DNA from: Apteryx mantelli
Taxonomy: Eukaryota; Chordata; Aves; Apterygiformes; Apterygidae
Reading direction: 5' to 3'
Assembly: GCF_036417845.1 (NCBI RefSeq)
Contig: NC_090012.1
Coordinates: forward strand, 496,001 to 560,000
Length of the DNA: 64,000 nt
Numbering within the stretch: the first letter of the stretch is position 1; each line of letters begins with the position of its first letter. Position numbers and translations under genes: made by a program. Shown piece after piece: positions 19,701 to 35,400 of the stretch. The notes under the pieces were generated by a model. The model worked only from the letters and a program-made list of their open reading frames with translations, did no database searches and was not told the origin of the DNA.

Positions 19701-22700
19701 GGTGTCGCAGGTAATGGGAGCAGCGTAATTAGAGCTAATTAGACCTCTTTTAAAAAGGGCTCATTTTAAAAAAGGAGATCCTTTCCTATTGCTTTGTCAA
19801 CAGCAGCCTGGAGCGGAGCGGAGATAGTCCCTGCTTTTTGGGTGGGTAGTTGAGCACAGTTACGCACTTGTCGCTGGCCGAAAGACCCGAACAGTTGGTG
19901 GAAAAGCTCATTTTTCACTCAGCTTTACCTTTGCGCCCCCCTTCTCGCTGCCGTTGTGCGCAGCCTTGCGTCGCGAAGCTGGAGAGCGAGCTGGGATCCC
20001 TTGTGAGAGCAGTTGGATGAGGGTTTGGGGAGAGTCAGATCACTTGTGCAGGCTCGCGCCGCCGCTGTAACTGCTACTTTCTGCAAGGAATTGCTCACCC
20101 GGAGGCTGGCGGTCGGTCGAGGGATCCTTTGAGGCTGTGAAAGGTCCGACGGAACAGTAAATACCTCCGGTTTCCGACCGCTCTCGCCTTGGTTTCTCGC
20201 GGGCTGAAGCTGGTCTCGCGCTGATCGCGCGCGTGTGCGTCTCTTTGCAGCCCACGCGCCTGAACGTGTTCAAGAACGACCAGGACACCTGGGATTACAC
20301 AAACCCCAATCTCAGCGGACAAGGTAATCTCCGCTGAACTGCTTTGTAACTACACACAAACCCGCTGCCAGTTGACTAGGGCACCTCATATATCGATCCA
20401 CGTTATGTAATGCCATTGGCCTGCCGTTGCCTGCAGTCAGAGCCGGGGGAGGCCGGTGCACGCCGGGGCGAGAGGCGCGGAGTGTGGAGGGGGGGGAATT
20501 AACTTGCAAATCGAGCGGTGATCGCTAGGGATTTCTCTTGGTGGCTTGTACTGCGCATTTACTGTCGGGGGGGGGGGCCTCAGTCAGGTGCTGGGAGCGA
20601 AGGAGATTCTCTGCACGAGCGATTTACTTATTTATTTTTGAGGAGTCTCTGGTGGTTTTGGGGGGGAAGTGCCATTGCTTTCTCGTGTGGGGGCCGCACA
20701 GCCCGCCCCGCTGCCGGCTCTTTGTGGGCCTCATCTGCAGAACCGGAGCTGGTTTACCAAAACGGGGCTCTTGGCTGTGTCGCCTTCCTTGAGCTGCTAC
20801 AGCTGCAGGGCGAGTTGGAAGCGAACCTGGCCTGGCAAGGGGAGGCACCGGGCTTAGGAACACGCGTGCGTGTAAAACCGGAAGGGAAACGCCAATTCCC
20901 TTAAGTTTAAAAGGGGAAAAAAGTTGCCAACCCCCCCCCCCCCCCCCCGTGCTCCCACCTGTGAGCATTCCCGGGATTGGATGTCTTCCTCTCTCAAATT
21001 GGGTGTCGAGAGTTAGTTGCCCAGAGAACTGGCGCGACCGCTCCCCATGATGCGCGGTGCTTCTGTGGAAGCCGCAGCGCCGGGCTGCGCGGGGTTAGCC
21101 AGAGCTCGCGCTTTGGGCCTCGAAACTTGGGCGCGCCGAGCCGGAGGAGCGCCGTAGTGGCCGCCGGCGCCGAGCTCTGTCGGGGCAGCGTTTCCCCGTC
21201 GGCAGGGCCAGCTGCATCGGCGATGTTTTGCCGTGTTTAAGGAACGGTACCGATCTGCTTGGCAGCACTTGTCGCGCTTCATATTTTAAAGCCGGGGTGT
21301 CAGCTCGGAGCGGCCTCGATCGACCCCCACGGGTCGGAGGGCGGCTCCGGCGCTCAAAACGGGAATTAGGGAGGGGGGTGCGGGGAGGGAGATCGCTGGG
21401 GTCCCGCCGAGGAATCTGTCGCCTTCCCGAAGCGGGGAGCCGGCCTGTCCTCTGCCACACTGCACTCGCTTCCAGAGGCTGCTGCTGATCCCCGCGAGCC
21501 GGGAGCTGCGGCTCGGGTGCAGTGTGTCGGGCGCTGCCGAGCGGTCGCTGCCGGGCCGCTCCGCAGGCGCCGTCTGGTGGACACCCCTGCTTTTAAAAGA
21601 TGAAAAGCCGTTAACGTGCTGAAGCAAGCAATGGCATTACATGACTTAACAAAAACAGAGACAAATCTCTCCTCCAAGGCACATACCTAGAAGATGTGCA
21701 GAGCTGCAGGGGCTAGTTGCATTTATTTAGATGCATCTCGGCTTGCCCGACACGAGGCTGGGCGTCGGGGCGGGGAGGGGTGCAGTAACGTGGCCTTTCC
21801 CAGCTCTGAGCGGTTATTGCACATAACCCCGGGGACCGTACTACAGCGGAAGTCCCGAATTGGCCGTGACCTGCCTCTGCACATTCCTCACACCACACAG
21901 TGTAGAAACCTTACTAGCTCTTCCTGGAGAAAACACGCAGCATCCAGAAACAAGCAGCAGCTTGAGCTCATTACATCAAGAACACAACACCGTGGTCCAA
22001 GGACTATCTGCAGCACAGAGAGAGAGAGAGAAAGAGGCGCAGCATGCCACAGCAGACATTACTTTTACTTACCAAAACCAAACAAAGTGAACCCAAGAAT
22101 GTACACAGAACTAGAAAACACAGACCCGAGGGTCCTCAAAACAAGCCCAGCAGCGCTCTTATCGGAGAACGGAGTAGATCTGAGGCCCTCCAAGACATAG
22201 GATTGCTCTCAGCACGGTTTGGTTTGGGAGGGCAGTTCCTTTGCTTATACTTTTTCTCCTGCCGTCCTCAACTGCCACCATTATCAGCGCCAAGCGGAGA
22301 AAAAAACCAAACAAAACCCCAAAGGCACACAGATCCCTAAGAGGCTGTAGCTGGGGCGTGCAGTCTGGCACACGCACGCGTTCGGGGCCACTTGAGCCGA
22401 GACACATTTCCATTACAGAGGAGACACGCACACTGGAAAGAACTACACAGAGCCAGAAGCACCATTTTGTTACAGCACAACACAAATTCAGGAGGTGAAA
22501 CACGGAGGAACACTCTCATTTATCACACCTTTATGTCCTCTGTCTTGGTATCTTCTGAGGACAAAACATCTGTGAGACCTTTTTAAAGATTTTACTTTTT
22601 TTTTTTTTTTTTTAAAGAAAAATTGTAGCGGTTTTGTGCCTTTGACCTGTATTTATGACTCTGAAACCATGTGATGCAGGGTCGCAGTGTATGTTTGATG

Positions 22701-25700
22701 GGACGCCATCTTTCAGAACTGTGCTAACTCACTCTTGAAGCGTCCAATGGTAAGAGAAATACAGAATTTTTATATGACAATGGACATTGTACTTTGTACT
22801 CCCGCTGTAAGTAGCCCTTTTCAATCTTTGTAATGACTCGGAATAAACCTGTACGAAACACGGTCGTTTAAAGGGAAGAACGGAGCAATTGTACGGTGAC
22901 ATGAACGTGTTATGCCTTGTACGTGATGGCTCGTTTTAACCTATTACTGCTGTTGCTTTGCTGCCGTGCCTGTATCAGTCTCACTCCTCTCCCTGTGTCA
23001 GAGCGGGGAGGTGTCTTGCCACTTTTTTTTTCCTTTTTTTGTATTTTTATTTCCTTCTTTTTATTGCTCTCTAGAACCTAGCAGGGGCACGGAGTGGGGC
23101 ACTCCTTTATTTTATTTATTTTCCCCCCCCCTCGCCCTTGTCGTCAAAGCTCCCTCGTAGGCAGCTCGGGGAAGGGCCCGGCGCTTTGCGGGGGGCGGCG
23201 CGAGCAGCCCCTTTTCCCGGGGCTCCGGCCGCCTCCCGTGGCGCCGGACCACGCGGGTGAGGAGAGAGACGCGGGAGGGAGGCGGGAAGGGGGGTGGGGG
23301 TCGGACCGGGCGATCGGATCCGCAGTGGCAGCTTGGAGCGACGCTGCTGGCTCCGGTTTCCGCTCTAGACCGGGCTTCCCCGGCCCCGGGGGAAGAAGGG
23401 AGCATCCCGGTTCCCCGCTCGGAGGCGATGAGGGCGGCCCGGGCTGGCTCCGGGGACGGGGGAGAGCCGAGGACGTCCCGCGGGAGCGCGGGGCGCCCTC
23501 CGTCCCTCCCTCCCTCCCCGGCGCCGGCCCCGCAGGGGTTTCGTGGCCGAAGGGGGGGCCGGGAGCCCCCGCTTAAGCCTCACGGTTCAGGCTTAGGTGG
23601 TGGTTTAAGCGTTAGGGGCCTCGGAGGAGCCCGGCGCGAAGCCTTGGGTGCGTTTTTCTCCCCCCCGATGCCGGTTGTAACCTGTGCTTCCGCCCGCAGG
23701 CGACCCCGGCGGCAACCCCAACAAGCGCCAGAGGCAGCCCCCGCTGCTCGGAGACCACCCCGCGGAGTACGGTAGGGCCCTGCCTCGCGCCGGGGCGGCA
23801 CGGCACGGCACGGGCGCCTTTTTCGGGGAGGGTCTCCAACCCCTTTTCCCCCTCTGCCCCCTCAGGAGGACCCCACGGCGGATACCACGGGCACTACCAC
23901 GACGAGGGCTACGGCCCGCCGCCGCCGCACTACGAAGGGAGACGGATGGGCCCTCCGGTCGGGGGGCACCGCCGGGGGCCGAGCCGCTACGGCCCCCAGT
24001 ACGGGCACCCGCCTCCGCCGCCGCCGCCCCCGGAGTACGGCCCCCACGCCGACAGCCCCGTCCTCATGGTGTACGGCTTAGACCAGTCCAAGATGAACTG
24101 CGACCGGGTCTTCAACATTTTCTGCCTCTACGGAAACGTGGAGAAGGTAAGTGGAAACCGTGGCGGCTTCCCGAAGGCCGAGGTGACGCCTCCGAGGGGG
24201 GTCCGGGCGCGAGCGGTGCAGCAGAGGCCGCGCTGCTGGATGCCACCGAGCTTTCGGGTCTGTGGAGGCAGCGGGCAGCTCTTGAGATGGTTGTCCGTCC
24301 ACAAAGGATTGCGTGGGTGGCCTTGAGGGAACATCGCTCTTGAGACCTCAGGCCAGGTGGAGTGCGGGAGCCAGCGAGGACCTTGGTTTGGTTTGGGAGC
24401 CGGCAAAGACCTTGGTGGTTTGGTTTGGGAGCTGGCAAGGACCTTGGTTTGGACGGAGGAGGTCGGGCCCAACTTCTCCCAAGTGAAGGAGTTATCTAGA
24501 AGGACCTGGAAGCTCCGGTGTCTCCGCGCTGACCGTGGTGCTTCGCTTCTAGGTGAAGTTCATGAAGAGCAAGCCGGGAGCAGCCATGGTGGAGATGGCG
24601 GATGGCTACGCCGTGGACCGGGCCATCACCCACCTCAACAACAACTTCATGTTCGGGCAGAAGCTGAACGTCTGGTAGGTCGTCGTGGCGGCGGCTCGCG
24701 GGAGGGCTGTGCTGCGGTGGAAAGCGCCGCCTGCCGTGCCGTGCCAAGCCGAGCCGTGCCAAGCCTCCGCGCCTCTCTCCGCAGCGTCTCCAAGCAGCAG
24801 GCCATCATGCCCGGGCAGTCGTACGGGCTTGAGGACGGCTCCTGCAGCTACAAGGACTTCAGCGGCTCGCGCAACAACCGCTTCTCCACCCCTGAGCAGG
24901 CGGCCAAGAACAGGATCCAGCACCCCAGCAACGTGCTCCACTTCTTCAACGCTCCCCTGGAAGTGACGGAAGACAACTTCTACGAGGTAGGCGCTGCGAC
25001 TCGGGCCTGGAGGGCAGCTCCTGCCTTGGGCTTCGCTTCCTCCTCCTCCTCTTCCTCCTCACTGCGGGCTTCAGCTCTGCCCCGAGGCTCTGGACCAAAC
25101 CCTGAGCTCACATGGGAGCCCGTCTCCAGCTGGAGAAGAGGGAAAGGGGCTGTTTTCCCTCGTGCTGCCCTTGCTCTTGGAAGAGGTTGTAATTTCGGGA
25201 GGGGGGAGAGACGAGCTTGGTGCGCAGGAGCAGGCAGCAGCGGCATTTGCGCCAGCCCCGGGGCGATTCTGGCTGAACAGATCCCTTCCCCCCCCACCCA
25301 AACCCTCTCCCTGCTCCCCTCAGATCTGCGACGAGCTGGGCGTGAAGCGGCCGTCTTCGGTCAAGGTGTTTTCGGGCAAAAGTAAGTAGCTTTGGGCAGG
25401 GAGCCGCCTTGCGAGAGGCGCCGCGAAGGCGACAGGCCGCGTGCGCCCCGCTGCTCCCTGCCCCGGGGCCGGGGGCGCGAGCGGGAGGGCAGGGCGGCAA
25501 GGGCGCGCGCAGCCGTCGGGCTGAGGAAGGCTCACGCCTCCGCAGGCGAGCGCAGCTCCTCCGGCTTGCTCGAGTGGGAGTCCAAGAGCGACGCGCTGGA
25601 GACGCTCGGCTTCCTCAACCACTACCAGATGAAGAACCCAAGTAAGTGGGGCTGAAGCGGGGCGGGGAGGGAGCCCCTGCGTCCCGGGGGGATGCAGCAT

Positions 25701-25980
25701 TGCCCGTTTTGCCGGGGAAAGATACTAACGCGGTTCCCTGCTGACCCTGACGCTGTCAGGATCCATCAACATCCTGCTCCGGGCTGGCTTCCCGGCTCCG
25801 GATTAACCCCCCCCCACAAACGACAGCTCTTAAATCCCCTCCAGACCTAAAAAAAAACCCTCATAAATCCCCCAAGGGGAAGTTGCTGCCTCCGCTAAGG
25901 GCTGTGTCTGTTCTCCCCTAGATGGGCCGTACCCGTACACGCTGAAGCTCTGCTTCTCCACCGCTCAGCACGCCTCGTAA
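16765..25980 (+). CDS. HNRNPL: HNRNPL, CA-repeat-binding splicing factor
   Basis: Thirteen coding exons: 16765-16998, 18108-18225, 18317-18554, 19022-19107, 19536-19632, 20251-20323, 23700-23771, 23866-24146, 24553-24674, 24785-24986, 25324-25381, 25546-25641 and 25922-25980; about 578 codons against 589 in human. Order: Gly-rich N-terminus (GGGGGGGSGRYYGGG), RRM1 (exons 2-3, from VVHIRG to AFVNYS), RRM2 (exons 3-5), a Pro/Gly/Tyr-rich linker (exons 6-8, [13 protein letters not shown]), RRM3 (exons 8-10) and RRM4 (exons 10-13), ending STAQHAS. Sequence is near-identical to mammals. It is a nuclear hnRNP that binds CA-rich RNA to control splicing. Two oddities: intron 4 is a U12-type AT-AC intron, and one base is missing in exon 2 near 18160-18164 (CGG GGC TGA where CGG GGN CTG ATT is expected), which breaks the frame in RRM1 and is probably a consensus error. 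Confidence 0.97.
17060..17660 (+). repeat. HNRNPL intron 1 repeat with 5'-splice-site-like units
   Basis: Units of 20-40 bp of the form GATGGGGCCTGAGGGGGGTAAGAATAGGGGGCAG. Roughly ten copies contain GGTAAGA, a good match to the U1-binding 5' splice-site consensus. The real exon 1 donor is upstream at 16999 (GCG|GTGAGC). Confidence 0.85.
19108..19535 (+). other. U12-type AT-AC intron of HNRNPL
   Basis: The intron begins ATATCCTTT, the U12 AT-AC donor consensus, and ends AAAC. The perfect U12 branch-site word TTCCTTAAC lies at 19518-19526, about 10 nt before the acceptor. Only this pairing joins GTG GA to A TTC GAC and keeps the conserved VEFDSVQSAQ. A GT-AG reading does not work. Confidence 0.92.
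20324..23699 (+). other. HNRNPL intron 6, long CA-rich regulatory intron
   Basis: By far the longest intron of the gene and less GC-rich than its neighbours. Between about 21880 and 22500 it is rich in CACA, ACACAAC and CACACGCAC words, the binding preference of hnRNP L itself. Human HNRNPL is known to limit its own level through a poison exon in this intron, so the position fits. I could not fix the borders of the cassette exon by eye. Confidence 0.6.
22842..22847 (+). promoter_or_regulatory. possible intronic polyadenylation signal in HNRNPL
   Basis: AATAAA in GGAATAAACCTG follows an A/T-rich segment that reads like a 3' UTR (22560-22840) and is followed by GT-rich sequence (CGTGTTATGCCTTGTACGTG). 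It may end a short HNRNPL transcript inside intron 6. Unproven. Confidence 0.4.
24350..24470 (+). repeat. short tandem repeat in HNRNPL intron 8
   Basis: Three imperfect copies of about 35-45 bp around GGTTTGGGAGCYGGCAARGACCTTGG. Confidence 0.7.
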
Positions 25981-26211
25981 GCGGCGCCGGAGCCGGCCCG
26001 CCGGCCCCCGCGCTCCCCTGGGGCTCGCCACCGCTCCTCTATTCCTTTTTTTTTTTTTTAACGCTCGAGTTTAGTAGAGGCTGCCTGTAGCGGAGGCGCG
26101 GGGAGAGGCCGAGGCGGCTCCCGGATAACCTTCGATTTTTAAAGAGAAAAATGATTGTACATGTGATTTGTTTCCCGTTCCTTTGTGCTGCCTGTGCTGT
26201 CGGCACCTTTC

Positions 26212-26217
26212 AATAAA
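26212..26217 (+). promoter_or_regulatory. HNRNPL polyadenylation signal
   Basis: AATAAA in TTTCAATAAAACAG, 232 bp after the HNRNPL stop codon and before the ECH1 promoter. Confidence 0.9.
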
Positions 26218-26660
26218 ACAGTTTGGAAAACAAAACCCCGTGCGCTGGCGCTCAGAGGTGGGATCCTGAAAAGCTCCTGCGTCCGACAGGGCCAGGGAGG
26301 GGTGGCTGCAGCCCTGGCGCGTGAGGAAGGTTTGCTGTGGCCCCCTGTGCCTCGTGGGGAAGGTTATTTTGGGGTGAAATGCTGGGATAATGGCTCAATG
26401 TGCCACAGGGCTGGTTCCTGGGGTGCTAGTCCCTCGGGGTGGATGTTTTGGGGTGGGTTTGAGGGGGGGATTTGCAGTGGGTGGGGTGGGAAACCTGTGG
26501 AGGGGGTTTCCTTGTTAATCAGCTCCAGGGAATTATAATACTCTGCTCCCCGGAGGGGCTGGAGGCAACTCGGGCTCCCCCGGGGGGTACCAGGACCGGG
26601 GGGCAGCGGAGGGTTTGGGGTCTCCCACATGGCCGCTCCCTGTGCCTCGGTAAGGGAGCC

Positions 26661-26783
26661 ACTTCCGCCTCGGTAAGGGGGTGGAGGAATCTACTTCCGC
26701 TTCTGTAGCAGGATACTTCCGCCTCGATAGGACACCGTTACCTCGGTAGGGGGCGGAAGCGGGAGGTAGCGCCGCCATCTTGG
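26661..26783 (+). promoter_or_regulatory. ECH1 promoter with ETS/GABP and YY1 sites
   Basis: ACTTCCG (reverse of CGGAAGT, the ETS/GABP site) occurs at 26661, 26693 and 26715, with a CGGAAG at 26754. A perfect YY1-type GCCGCCATCTTGG is at 26771-26783. There is no TATA box. This is the usual promoter build of nuclear genes for mitochondrial proteins, here 110-230 bp before the ECH1 ATG. Confidence 0.7.
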
Positions 26784-26890
26784 AGGCGCTCCGAAGCCCG
26801 GGCCGGGTCACGTGGCAGGAAGGGGCGGCGCTCTGCGCCCGCCCTCGCTGGTTCCCGCCCCCCCCCGGGGGAGGACTGTGCGGGACCTTC

Positions 26891-31672
<4,782 letters not shown>

Positions 31673-31702
31673 GGACGGTGGCTCCCCGCGCCGCCGGCGC
31701 CA

Positions 31703-31708
31703 ATAAAC
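31703..31708 (+). promoter_or_regulatory. ECH1 polyadenylation signal
   Basis: AATAAA in GCCAATAAACCGG, 30 bp after the ECH1 stop codon, giving a very short 3' UTR. Confidence 0.9.
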
Positions 31709-31789
31709 CGGCCCCGTGGCCCCACGTCCTCGCGTCCTCGCGTCCCCACGTCCCTGGGCACCGCTGCGGGTGGCGGGTGGGCAGCCCTG

Positions 31790-32450
31790 GGGTGCCGCGA
31801 TGGGGACAGCGTGTCCCCATGTCCCCAAGGTGCCGTGATGGGGACGGGGTGTCCCCATGTCCCCAAGGTGCCGTGATGGGGACGGGGAGATCCCCGGAGC
31901 GCCACGATGGGGACAGCATGTCCCCATGTCCCCAAGGTGCCGTGATGGGGACCGGGGGGTCCCCAAGGTGGGACGGGGGACCAAACCGCCCCCCTCCCTC
32001 CCCGGCACGTGACACCGGATACCCGCCCGGACGCCTGGGCCCCCCCGCGCCGCGCGGGGCAGAGTCCGGGGGCGTTGGCGCCCCAGGCGCGATCCTGCCC
32101 CATCTCGGGGCCAAAGTCCGGACCCCGCCCTGGGAAAGGGCCCAGGCATCCGGCTCCAGCCCTGCCCCCCCCCCCCATCCCGGGGTGGATGCGGGGAGGG
32201 GGGGGAACCAAAGGGCCCCCCCAAACTGACAGAGGGGGCCCAGGCGTCCGGGCACGGGAAGGGGAGGCTGAGCGGGTGCCCCCCCCCCCCACCCCGGGCC
32301 GGCCCTTGGGGCCCAGGCGTCCGGGCCGCTTTGCTGTGCCCCCCCCACCCCCCCCCACCCCCCCCGAGCTGGCGCCTGGACCCAGGTGTCCGGGCAGGGG
32401 TGGGGCCCCCGCTCGGGGCGATAAAGTCCCCGACGCGTCCGGCTCCGCGT
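31790..32450. other. ECH1-LGALS4 spacer with repeats
   Basis: 31790-31975 holds four copies of a unit with GGTGCCGTGATGGGGAC and GTCCCCATGTCCCCAA. 32020-32400 holds five dispersed CCCAGGCGTCCGGG motifs on both strands. The LGALS4 promoter is probably in the last part (CGATAAAGTCC at 32419, 55 bp before the ATG, could act as a weak TATA-like element). Confidence 0.6.
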
Positions 32451-32475
32451 CACCGTCACCGCTGCCACCGCTGCC

Positions 32476-35400
32476 ATGGCCTTCGTCCCCGCGCCCGGCT
32501 ACCAGCCCATCTACAACCCGGTTGGTGTCACCCCGGGGGGGGCCCAGGCGTCCGGGCCCCGGGGGGGTCCCGTTCCCCTCTGGGGACAGGGTGAGGGCCC
32601 AGGCGTCCGGGCCTTGGGGGGGTCCCTGTTCCCCTCCCGGGATGGGGTGAGGGTCCAGGCGTCCGGGCCCGGGGGGGTCCCCGTTCCCCTCCCGGGATGG
32701 GGTGAGGGCCCAGGCGTCCGGGCCCTGGGGGGGTCCCCGTTCCCCTCCCGGGATGGGGTGAGGGCCCAGGCGTCCGGGCCCTGGGGGGGTCCCCGTTCCC
32801 CTCCCGGGATGGGGTGAGGGCCCAGGTGTCCGGGCCCTGGGGGGTCCCCGTTCCCCTCCGGGGCCCAGGCGTCCGGGCCCGGCGCTCGTTAGCGGCGGGG
32901 GCTAACGGGGGCTCTCGCGCAGCCGCTGCCCCACGTGTCCCCCGTGTTCGGGGGGCTCCGGCCCGGCATGGCCGTCTATGTGCAGGGCGTTGTGCCCCCC
33001 CACGCCGACAGGTACTGGGAGCACTGGGAGCACTGGGGGGGCGGGGGCGGCCGTGTCCTCGCACACGCGTGTGCAGCGCCCTGCGTGTCCCCTCCCTTTG
33101 CACACGCGTGTGTCCAGCTCCACATGTCCCCCCCCTTCCCGGGACACGGGGACGGCACGGCCTGGGAGGGAGGAAGCGGGGGGATGGAGGGAGGGATGCA
33201 GGGGTGGACGGACGGACGCAGGGACGGAGGGCTGACGGCTTCTCCCGCAGAGTCCGGGTGAACCCGGCGAGCAGCCGGGCTGGGGGGGGGCACGGAGAGG
33301 GGTTGCGGGGGGGGGGTGCAGGACGGACAGACAGATGGACAGTGTCTCCCTGCAGGTTCCGGGTGGAGCTGGGGCAGGGCCCAGGCATGGATGGGGCTGC
33401 GGGGAGGGATGGAGGGATGCGAGGAAGGTTGCAGGGATGGAGGGGTGCAGGACAGACGGACAGACAGACGGATGGCTGATGCCCCCTCCCCCCCGGGTTT
33501 TGGGTGGAGCTGGGGCAGGGCAGGGGCACAGGGGTGCATGGAGGGAGGATGCAGGGCGGGATGCAGGGATGCAGGGCAGGATGCAGGGATGCAGGGCGGG
33601 ATGCAGGGATGCAGGCAGGATGCAGGGATGCAGGGCAGGATACAGGCCGGCCAGTGCCCCCCCACAGGTTCTAGGTGGACCTGGGGCAAGGCGGGGGTGC
33701 AGGAGTGCATGGAGGGGGGATGCAGGGATGCAGGCAGGGATGCAGTGTGGGATGCAGGGATGCAGTGCGGGATGCAGGGCAGGATACAGGCCGGCCGGTG
33801 CCCCGCATGTTCCACGTGGACCTGGGGCAGGGCAGGGGCGCAGGGATGCATGGAGGGGGGATGCAGGGATGCAGGCAGGATGCAGGCAGGATGCAGGGAT
33901 GCAGGGCGGGATGCAGCCGGCCGGTGCCCCCGCAGGTTCCGGGTGGACCTGGGGCAGGGCGGGGGCACAGGGGTGCATGGAGGGGGGATGCAGGGATGCA
34001 GGCAGGGATGCAGGCAGGGATGCAGGCAGGATGCAGGGATGCAGGCAGGGATGCAGGCCGGCCGGTGCCCCCGCAGGTTCCGGGTGGACCTGGGGCAGGG
34101 TGGGGGCGCGGGGGTGCATGGAGGGGGGATGCAGGGATGCAGGGTGGGATGCAGGCAGGATGCAGGCAGGATGCAGGGATGCAGGCAGGATGCAGGGATG
34201 CAGGGTGGGATGCAGGCAGGATGCAGGGATGCAGGCAGGGATGCAGGCCGGCCGGTGCCCCCGCAGGTTCCGCGTGGACCTGGGGCAGGGTGGGGGCCTG
34301 GGGGTGCATGGAGGAGGGATGCAGGGATGCAGGCAGGGGTGCAGGCAGGGGTGCAGGCAGGGATGCAGGCCGGCCGGTGCCCCCGCAGGTTCCGCGTGGA
34401 CCTGGGGCAGGGCGGGGGCGTGGGGGTGCATGGAGGGGGGATGCAGGGATGCAGGCAGGGATGCAGGGATGCAGGCAGGATGCAGGGATGCAGGCAGGGA
34501 TGCCGGCCGGCCGGTGCCCCCGCAGGTTCCGCGTGGACCTGGGGCAGGGCGGGGGCGCAGGGGTGCATGGAGGGGGAATGCAGGGATGCAGGCAGGGATG
34601 CAGGCAGGGATGCAGGCAGGATGCAGGGATGCAGGCAGGGATGCAGGCCGGCCGGTGCCCCCGCAGGTTCCGCGTGGACCTGGGGCAGGGCAGGGGCGCA
34701 GGGGTGCATGGAGGGGGGATGCAGGGATGCAGGCAGGGATGCAGGGATGCAGGCAGGGATGCAGGCAGGATGCAGGCAGGGATGCAGGCCGGCCGGTGCC
34801 CCCGCAGGTTCCGCGTGGACCTGGGGCAGGGCGGGGGCGCAGGGGTGCATGGAGGGGGGATGCAGGGATGCAGGCAGGGATGCAGGCAGGGATGCAGGCA
34901 GGATGCAGGGATGCAGGCAGGGATGCAGGCCGGCCGGTGCCCCCGCAGGTTCCGCGTGGACCTGGGGCAGGGCGGGGGCGTGGGGGTGCATGGAGGGGGG
35001 ATGCAGGGATGCAGGCAGGGATGCAGGGATGCAGGCAGGGATGCAGGCAGGATGCAGGGATGCAGGCAGGGATGCCGGCCGGCCGGTGCCCCCGCAGGTT
35101 CCGCGTGGACCTGGGGCAGGGCGGGGGTGCAGGGGTGCATGGAGGGGGGATGTGGGGATGCAGGCAGGGGTGCAGGCAGGGGTGCAGGCAGGATGCAGGG
35201 ATGCAGGCAGGGATGCAGGGATGCAGGGTGGGATGCAGGCAGGATGCAGGGATGCAGGCAGGGATGCAGGCCGGCCGGTGCCCCCGCAGGTTCCGCGTGG
35301 ACCTGGGGCAGGGTGGGGGCGTGGGGGTGCATGGAGGGGGGATGCAGGGATGCAGGCAGGGGTGCAGGCAGGGGTGCAGGCAGGGATGCAGGGATGTAGG

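Noticed and set aside
22560-22860. Possible retrocopy or separate gene 3' end inside HNRNPL intron 6
   Set aside because: No coding similarity, poly(A) tail or target duplications seen; kept only as a possible intronic polyadenylation site.
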